10,290 nucleotides of DNA, taken from Thermoplasmata archaeon. GTDB taxonomy: Archaea; Thermoplasmatota; Thermoplasmata; Thermoplasmatales; Thermoplasmataceae. Under the pieces are notes generated by a model. It was not told the DNA's origin. It worked only from the letters and a program-made list of their open reading frames with translations, and did not search any database. Each line of letters starts with the position of its first letter. The first letter of the stretch is position 1. Of the stretch, positions 6,411-10,290 are shown piece by piece. The position numbers were made by a program, and so were the translations under genes. The stretch is from positions 1 through 10,290 of the forward strand of contig JAJYVJ010000060.1 of NCBI GenBank assembly GCA_021792045.1, written 5' to 3'.

Positions 6411-7370
6411 ATGAACGGAACGATCGAAGCTATAATCAGCTGGTTGATACTTCTTTTTGGCGTTACGATGCCTTTCTACCTGATACTTGTGGCCATCGGG
6501 ATCAGGGGGTTCAAGGAGATCACCAGTTACGAGGCGCACAGTACTTTTTACTATCGCCTTAACCCGGTGGTAAAGATTGTGCTCTCAATAACTGTCATGA
6601 TCGTTGCAGCCATCACTGTATGGTGGATCGCCGCCGTCTTCACCTTTGTCCTCCTTTTATCCTACCTCTCTCTAAAAAATGGCAAAAGAAAATTCCTTTA
6701 CGGACTCTTCTTTACGATATCGATCCTCGTAGGAACAACTTGGGGGTATGCCCCTTACACCACCACTATAACGCTATCCTACGCTTTTCCCGGTTATCAC
6801 CCAATAGTTCTATGGACGTGGCCTTCTTATTTCGGTATAATGGGATATCAGCACTTCCTGACCTTACAGAGCTTGGAATATGGCCTGCAGGTTGCGTTCA
6901 GAACAGCTGCCATTACCGTCTCTGCTCTTCTTCTCATAATGACTAACACGCCAACTCAGATCCTTCGCGCGTTCCACAAAGTGCATGTTCCAGACGCCAT
7001 AATTTTCACACTAATGGTAGGAATGAAAACTGTTCCTGAGATATTCATCTACCTGGACGAATCCATTAAGATACAATTTATGAGAGGGTTGGGTTCACGG
7101 TACCCAAGATTTCTTAAGCCATTTTTTATGCTAGCGGGAGGTTTGTATGCATTGGTTCCGACCATAATACACCTGATGCGTGGAGCAAGAGAAATTGCAA
7201 TATCAGCTGACACACGGGGTTTTAGAGCAACAAAAAGAAGGAGCTATTTGGAAGGGGTTCCGTTTTCAAAACTTGATTATTATGCCATTTCATTCATGGT
7301 TGCGATTCTTATAATCGGAATAGTCGCCAACTTCTACGGTTTTGGCAGGCCCATACCTTACGTTGCTTAA
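6411..7370 (+). CDS. ECF transporter T component (CbiQ/EcfT family, YkoC-like)
   Basis: A 319-residue membrane protein that couples the ATPase to the S component. An N-terminal helix (about 8-31) precedes the family's typical entry segment FYYRLNPVVKI (46-56). Further helices lie at about 57-88, 94-112 and 158-178, with the last at 290-309. The two coupling motifs of EcfT are present as X-R-G: MRG (224-226) and TRG (268-270, in SADTRGF), the segments that sit in grooves of the two ATPase domains. Another MRG at 256-258 lies between them. The extra N-terminal helix and the Trp/Tyr-rich loop (about 111-146) are additions compared with short EcfT proteins. It is the third gene of the S-A-T operon, one base from the ATPase stop, so a dedicated (group I) ECF system is likely and not a shared module. 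Confidence 0.87.
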   Translation: MNGTIEAIISWLILLFGVTMPFYLILVAIGIRGFKEITSYEAHSTFYYRLNPVVKIVLSITVMIVAAITVWWIAAVFTFVLLLSYLSLKNGKRKFLYGLFFTISILVGTTWGYAPYTTTITLSYAFPGYHPIVLWTWPSYFGIMGYQHFLTLQSLEYGLQVAFRTAAITVSALLLIMTNTPTQILRAFHKVHVPDAIIFTLMVGMKTVPEIFIYLDESIKIQFMRGLGSRYPRFLKPFFMLAGGLYALVPTIIHLMRGAREIAISADTRGFRATKRRSYLEGVPFSKLDYYAISFMVAILIIGIVANFYGFGRPIPYVA

Positions 7371-7393
7371 TGGGGTGGAAAAGCCGCAAAGTG

Positions 7394-7402
7394 TTTTTAA
7401 CA
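7394..7402 (+). promoter_or_regulatory. TATA-like box and T-run before the TPR gene
   Basis: TTTTTAACA lies about 26 bases before ATG 7424, so a leaderless transcript would start at the ATG. The same T5 run (7394-7398) could also help end the ECF transcript. No ribosome site is seen before ATG 7424, which fits leaderless translation. An ATG at 7417 is in another frame. Confidence 0.5.
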
Positions 7403-7423
7403 TAATCAGAATTCCGATGAACA

Positions 7424-9028
7424 ATGGCAACAACTCAAGAAAATGGATTGCAGAGAATGAGCAATGATCTCTTTGAACATGCTCTGAGTGAGGTACGAAA
7501 TTTTAACAACGATTCAGCCTTAAACTACATAAATGAGGCCCTCCAGATACAGCCAAGCAACATAAAATATATTTCACTTAAATCCGAAATATATCTTGCT
7601 CTTGGCAAGAGTGAAAAAGCTGTTGACTTTCTCCGCACGAGCTTGACAAAGTTTCCATCACTGACGGACCTGCACCTAGATCTTGCCATTGCCCTTTACG
7701 ATAAAGGGGATTATGACGATTCTATTTCTGAACTTGACCTCTGCCGTGGTAAACTTGATAATGATCCAGATGTACATTACTTCCGAGGACTCAACTTTAT
7801 CAAAAAGAGCAAAAACGATGAGGCTAAGTCAGAATTCAACAGAGCGCTGGATATAGATTCCACACTCGCAAAACCACATTTTGCCCTTTACACGGTGTAT
7901 ATGGCTGAAGGAAACATTCAGAAGGCCATGAAGGAACTTGACCTTGCAATACGCTTTGACCCAGACAATCACAATTACCGATCTGAAAAAATAGAAGAAC
8001 TCAAAAATCAGCAGAAAACAGAAGAGGCTTATTCTGAATTGATCAAGATGGTAAAGGCCTGCCCAAATGATGCCAACGCCTATGTATATGCCACACAAGA
8101 GCTGGCATCACTCGGCGCAATAACTGAAGCAACGAACATAGCGATTGAGGGGTCCGTTAAGTGGCCTACAGTTCCAGAATTCCATGAGATAATATCAGAT
8201 AACTTTTTAAGCATGGGTTATCCAGACAATGCTATGAAGCAGATTGATCAGGCACTTGAACTCAGACCACACGACTCCCAGTTCCTTACAAAAAAGCTTA
8301 ACATAATGATATCGAAAAAAAATTACACAGAAGCTGTTGAGCTACTCGATAAAGAACTTGAAAATGATCCCAAATCACTGAACCTGAAGCTCCTTAAAGC
8401 GCAGGTCCTGTCTTACAGTGATAGGATTGAGGAGGCAAAAGTTATTCTAACCGAGCTTTTACAGTCTGAAAAAGGAGATCTTGCCCTGTATGATTCAATG
8501 CTTAACGCACTGGGTAACATTAACAAGAAATCAGACTACAACGATATTGTTAATGACGTTTGTGACAGGATTCTTGAAATCAACAAGGACCGAACAGATG
8601 TACTTACATTGAAATTGTCTGTATTGATAAACAGTGGTAAATACAAGGAATCAGAAGAGCTATCGAGAAATATACTACAAGAAAAAGGAGATGGCGCCCA
8701 GGAATTCAGAGATTTCCTAATAGACTCTCTGATATTGCAGGAAAGGATAGATGATGCTAAAGGTGAGCTTGAAAAGACAAAACCGGAAGATTACAATGCA
8801 TATAACATCGTCCAAGATGCAGTTATAAAATACCTACAAAAGGATGTTAGCGGTGGTCAGGCAAGATTAGATGATATAACAAAAAAGTACAACAAGGATG
8901 TTACATGCTACACTGTAAAATGGTTTGAAAAAGTATCAGAGAATAAGAAGTTTGATTTTGTTTCTGATATGATCACCTATGCCTGTGGGGACAAGCAAAA
9001 GGCTTCGAAAATGGAAAGTGAAGCATAG
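7424..9028 (+). CDS. TPR-repeat protein of unknown function
   Basis: A 534-residue soluble protein built almost wholly of about 34-residue helix pairs of tetratricopeptide type. Clear repeats run at about 46-78, 80-111, 115-148, 149-181, 250-283 and 284-317; weaker ones at 13-45, 183-215, 216-249, 318-350, 390-420 and 430-460, giving roughly a dozen. Consensus features include EALQIQP, RALDID, LAIRFDP and QALELRP, each closing one repeat. No signal peptide, membrane helix, catalytic domain or metal motif is seen. Such folds hold other proteins together; the partner is unknown. The C-terminal 70 residues are less regular, with single Cys at about 495 and 521. It lies 53 bases after the ECF operon on the same strand but has its own promoter-like box, so a link to the transporter is not required. 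A TPR superhelix is certain; the role is not. Confidence 0.88.
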   Translation: MATTQENGLQRMSNDLFEHALSEVRNFNNDSALNYINEALQIQPSNIKYISLKSEIYLALGKSEKAVDFLRTSLTKFPSLTDLHLDLAIALYDKGDYDDSISELDLCRGKLDNDPDVHYFRGLNFIKKSKNDEAKSEFNRALDIDSTLAKPHFALYTVYMAEGNIQKAMKELDLAIRFDPDNHNYRSEKIEELKNQQKTEEAYSELIKMVKACPNDANAYVYATQELASLGAITEATNIAIEGSVKWPTVPEFHEIISDNFLSMGYPDNAMKQIDQALELRPHDSQFLTKKLNIMISKKNYTEAVELLDKELENDPKSLNLKLLKAQVLSYSDRIEEAKVILTELLQSEKGDLALYDSMLNALGNINKKSDYNDIVNDVCDRILEINKDRTDVLTLKLSVLINSGKYKESEELSRNILQEKGDGAQEFRDFLIDSLILQERIDDAKGELEKTKPEDYNAYNIVQDAVIKYLQKDVSGGQARLDDITKKYNKDVTCYTVKWFEKVSENKKFDFVSDMITYACGDKQKASKMESEA

Positions 9029-9038
9029 TTTAAGCCCG

Positions 9039-9043
9039 TTTTT
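9039..9043 (+). terminator. T5 run after the TPR gene
   Basis: Eleven bases after the TAG at 9026-9028 a CCCGTTTTT word gives a short T-run on the + strand. It is a candidate archaeal terminator by position; a second candidate is the small hairpin with T4 at 9134-9150. Confidence 0.35.
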
Positions 9044-9133
9044 ACATCACTAGATTACTAGAACCTTTTCGTAATGTATAGTTGTGGTTAAAATTAATAG
9101 AAATACAAGAGAATATTTCGATATAGAGATACG

Positions 9134-9150
9134 TGCTTCAAAAGCATTTT
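9134..9150 (+). terminator. Small hairpin followed by T4, possible second terminator
   Basis: TGCTT (9134-9138) and AAGCA (9142-9146) form a perfect 5-base stem with a CAA loop, directly followed by TTTT. The stem is weak but the order is that of an intrinsic terminator for the TPR transcript. The T4 is also the start of a TATA-like box (see 9147-9155), so one or the other reading may be right. Confidence 0.3.
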
Positions 9151-9155
9151 AAATA
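9147..9155 (+). promoter_or_regulatory. Promoter-like TATA element facing the gcvT 3' end
   Basis: TTTTAAATA preceded by CAAAAGCA looks like an archaeal purine-rich BRE plus TATA box on the + strand. It would start transcription near 9176, just before the G6-A-G6 tract. No + strand gene follows: the RNA would be antisense to the end of gcvT. AT-rich DNA gives such words by chance, so confidence is low. Confidence 0.3.
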
Positions 9156-9177
9156 CCATATTATAACTCTTATCAAG

Positions 9178-9197
9178 AAAAATAGGGGGGAGGGGGG
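9178..9197 (-). terminator. C-rich tract then T5, likely gcvT transcript end
   Basis: On the - strand the gcvT stop at 9206-9208 is followed within nine bases by six C, T, six C, then TA and five T. A T-run right after a gene end is the expected archaeal termination signal; the two C runs are unusual and on the + strand read G6-A-G6 (9185-9197). There is no hairpin. Confidence 0.4.
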
Positions 9198-9205
9198 TAC
9201 GTTTC

Positions 9206-10290
9206 CTATGGAACAATCTTTGGCTTAGACACTATAGCTTCTTCGGTCTTATCCCTAATATTGATCTTAACAGCAGTTCCTGGTTTGGAGAATTTTCTAT
9301 CTATAAACCCAAGTGCAATGGCTTTACCTAAAATCGGAGATATTGTTCCACTTGTTATCGTTCCAATATTCTCATTACCATTGAATATTTGATTCCCATG
9401 CCTGGGTATGATCTTTTCATTCAGCTTGAATCCCCTAAAGATCTCTTTTGTGTCCTTTATTAAATTTTCTTTTCCAATGAAATCATGATCATTTGTCATT
9501 ATGAATGATATGGCACATTCGTATGGATTCCTGTCTCTATTAAAATCCGTCCCAGAAAGAAGCATTCCTTTCTCAGTTCGCAGAGTATCCCTAGCACCAA
9601 GCCCACAGGGTAAACCACCGTACTTCCTAACTTTTTCTAATACAGAGTCCCATAGTTCTGGGGAACGTTCGGCGTTAACTAACAACTCAACACCTTTTTC
9701 CCCTGTATATCCTGTACCGGATATGATAATGTCATTTTTTCCTGTGATACTGTTTAATCCATATTCAGGAGCTTCATGGTACCTGAACTTGAATTGTTCT
9801 GAAAATTCAAGCCTTAGTTCATCTAGTACATCTTTAGACCTCGGCCCCTGAATTGCGAGGCAAGATATTGAATCTGATAAATCATTCAATTTTACATCAT
9901 ATCCAGAAGAATTATCTTTTACCCAGTTGAATATTATTGCTATCATAGATGCATTTGGTACAAAAAAATATTTTTTATTATTTATTTTATATACTATTGT
10001 ATCATCTATTATGTCGCCATTTGCATCAAGAAACGCAGAATACATGGCTTCTCCACTGTTCAACCTTGATACTGCAGAAGGAAGAACATGCTCCAGCAGA
10101 GAAGATGCATCATTACCTTCTACAACTACGTCTCCCATATGGGAAACATCAAACAAACCCACAGCCTTTCTAACAGCCATGTGCTCTTCTATTATACTTG
10201 TGTAATACAGTGGCATATTCCAGCCATGAAAATCAACCATCTTTGCGCCGAGCTTCACGTGTCTATCATACAATGCAGTTTCTTTTATCA
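9206..10290 (-). CDS. gcvT: Aminomethyltransferase, glycine cleavage system T protein (5' end at window edge)
   Basis: The T protein takes the aminomethyl group from lipoylated H protein, gives 5,10-methylene-tetrahydrofolate (or the archaeal pterin equivalent) and releases ammonia. Counting from the codon at 10273, family landmarks appear in order: KMVDFHGWNMP (11-21), FDVSHMG (41-47), DDTIVY with the expected catalytic Asp at 90-91, IQGPRS (141-146), GTGYTGEKG (186-194), CGLGARDTLRTEKG (223-236), DFIGKENL (264-271) and TSGTISPILGKAIALG (307-322). The frame stays open upstream of the TTG at 10273 and reads IKETAL before YDRHVKLGAKMVDF, the usual GcvT N-terminus. TTG 10273 is therefore an internal Leu, and the start is probably the NTG codon whose last two bases are 10289-10290. 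Length of about 361 residues would be normal. GcvH and GcvP are not in the window. YgfZ-like or dimethylglycine-type relatives are less likely given the intact motifs. Confidence 0.92.
   Translation of the reverse strand, partial: IKETALYDRHVKLGAKMVDFHGWNMPLYYTSIIEEHMAVRKAVGLFDVSHMGDVVVEGNDASSLLEHVLPSAVSRLNSGEAMYSAFLDANGDIIDDTIVYKINNKKYFFVPNASMIAIIFNWVKDNSSGYDVKLNDLSDSISCLAIQGPRSKDVLDELRLEFSEQFKFRYHEAPEYGLNSITGKNDIIISGTGYTGEKGVELLVNAERSPELWDSVLEKVRKYGGLPCGLGARDTLRTEKGMLLSGTDFNRDRNPYECAISFIMTNDHDFIGKENLIKDTKEIFRGFKLNEKIIPRHGNQIFNGNENIGTITSGTISPILGKAIALGFIDRKFSKPGTAVKINIRDKTEEAIVSKPKIVP

Noticed and set aside
9029..9205. Small RNA or small protein gene between the TPR gene and gcvT
   Set aside because: No tRNA-like fold, box C/D or reading frame beyond a few codons can be supported; only T-runs, a small stem, a TATA-like word and the G tract are visible.
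9501..10205. Open + strand frames over gcvT
   Set aside because: They are antisense to a gene with intact GcvT motifs; Ser/Pro-rich composition is typical of the reverse frame.

Overview
The window looks like chromosomal DNA from an archaeon, most likely a Thermoplasmatales-type euryarchaeote. This is inferred from the following: several genes begin about 22-30 bases downstream of a TATA-like box with no leader to speak of; other starts inside transcription units carry GAGGTG-type ribosome binding sites; Arg is mostly AGA/AGG and Ile often ATA; gaps are short and AT-rich; and the enzyme families are cytosolic and simple. No 16S rRNA or other marker gene is present, so the placement is moderate confidence. 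I see no RNA genes, insertion sequences, CRISPR arrays or phage genes, and no gene-free stretch longer than about 190 bases.

Layout. (1) Bases 1-77 hold the last codons of a + strand gene. (2) A - strand block follows. It contains a major facilitator transporter (220-1674) whose binding-site residues match the phosphate:H+ symporter family, preceded by its own promoter and three copies of an 8-base motif. Upstream of it lies a two-gene unit, a HAD-type phosphatase (3174-3899) followed 15 bases later by an alkaline-phosphatase-superfamily phosphodiesterase (1872-3158). (3) Divergent from the HAD gene, on the + strand, is a tight three-gene ECF vitamin transporter operon: membrane S component (4029-4835), fused double ATPase (4832-6409) and T component (6411-7370). 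The order and the fused ATPase match the ykoE-ykoD-ykoC type (hydroxymethylpyrimidine/thiamine). (4) A TPR-repeat protein (7424-9028) follows under its own promoter. (5) A - strand glycine cleavage T protein (9206 to the right edge) converges on it; its real start lies at or just past base 10290.

How the genes work together. The three ECF genes should make one membrane complex that imports a small vitamin-like substrate, with the paired ATPase domains on one chain coupled through the T component. The phosphatase, the phosphodiesterase and the phosphate-family transporter next door suggest cleavage of phosphate esters and movement of phosphate, but their actual substrates cannot be read from sequence. 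GcvT belongs to one-carbon/glycine metabolism; its partner proteins P, H and L are not in the window.

Nothing here is a clearly new system. The most interesting points are the archaeal ykoEDC-like cassette with its divergent phosphatase/phosphodiesterase pair, the repeated motif upstream of the transporter, a G6-A-G6 tract and a promoter-like element between the TPR and gcvT genes, and several starts that differ from the longest open reading frame.
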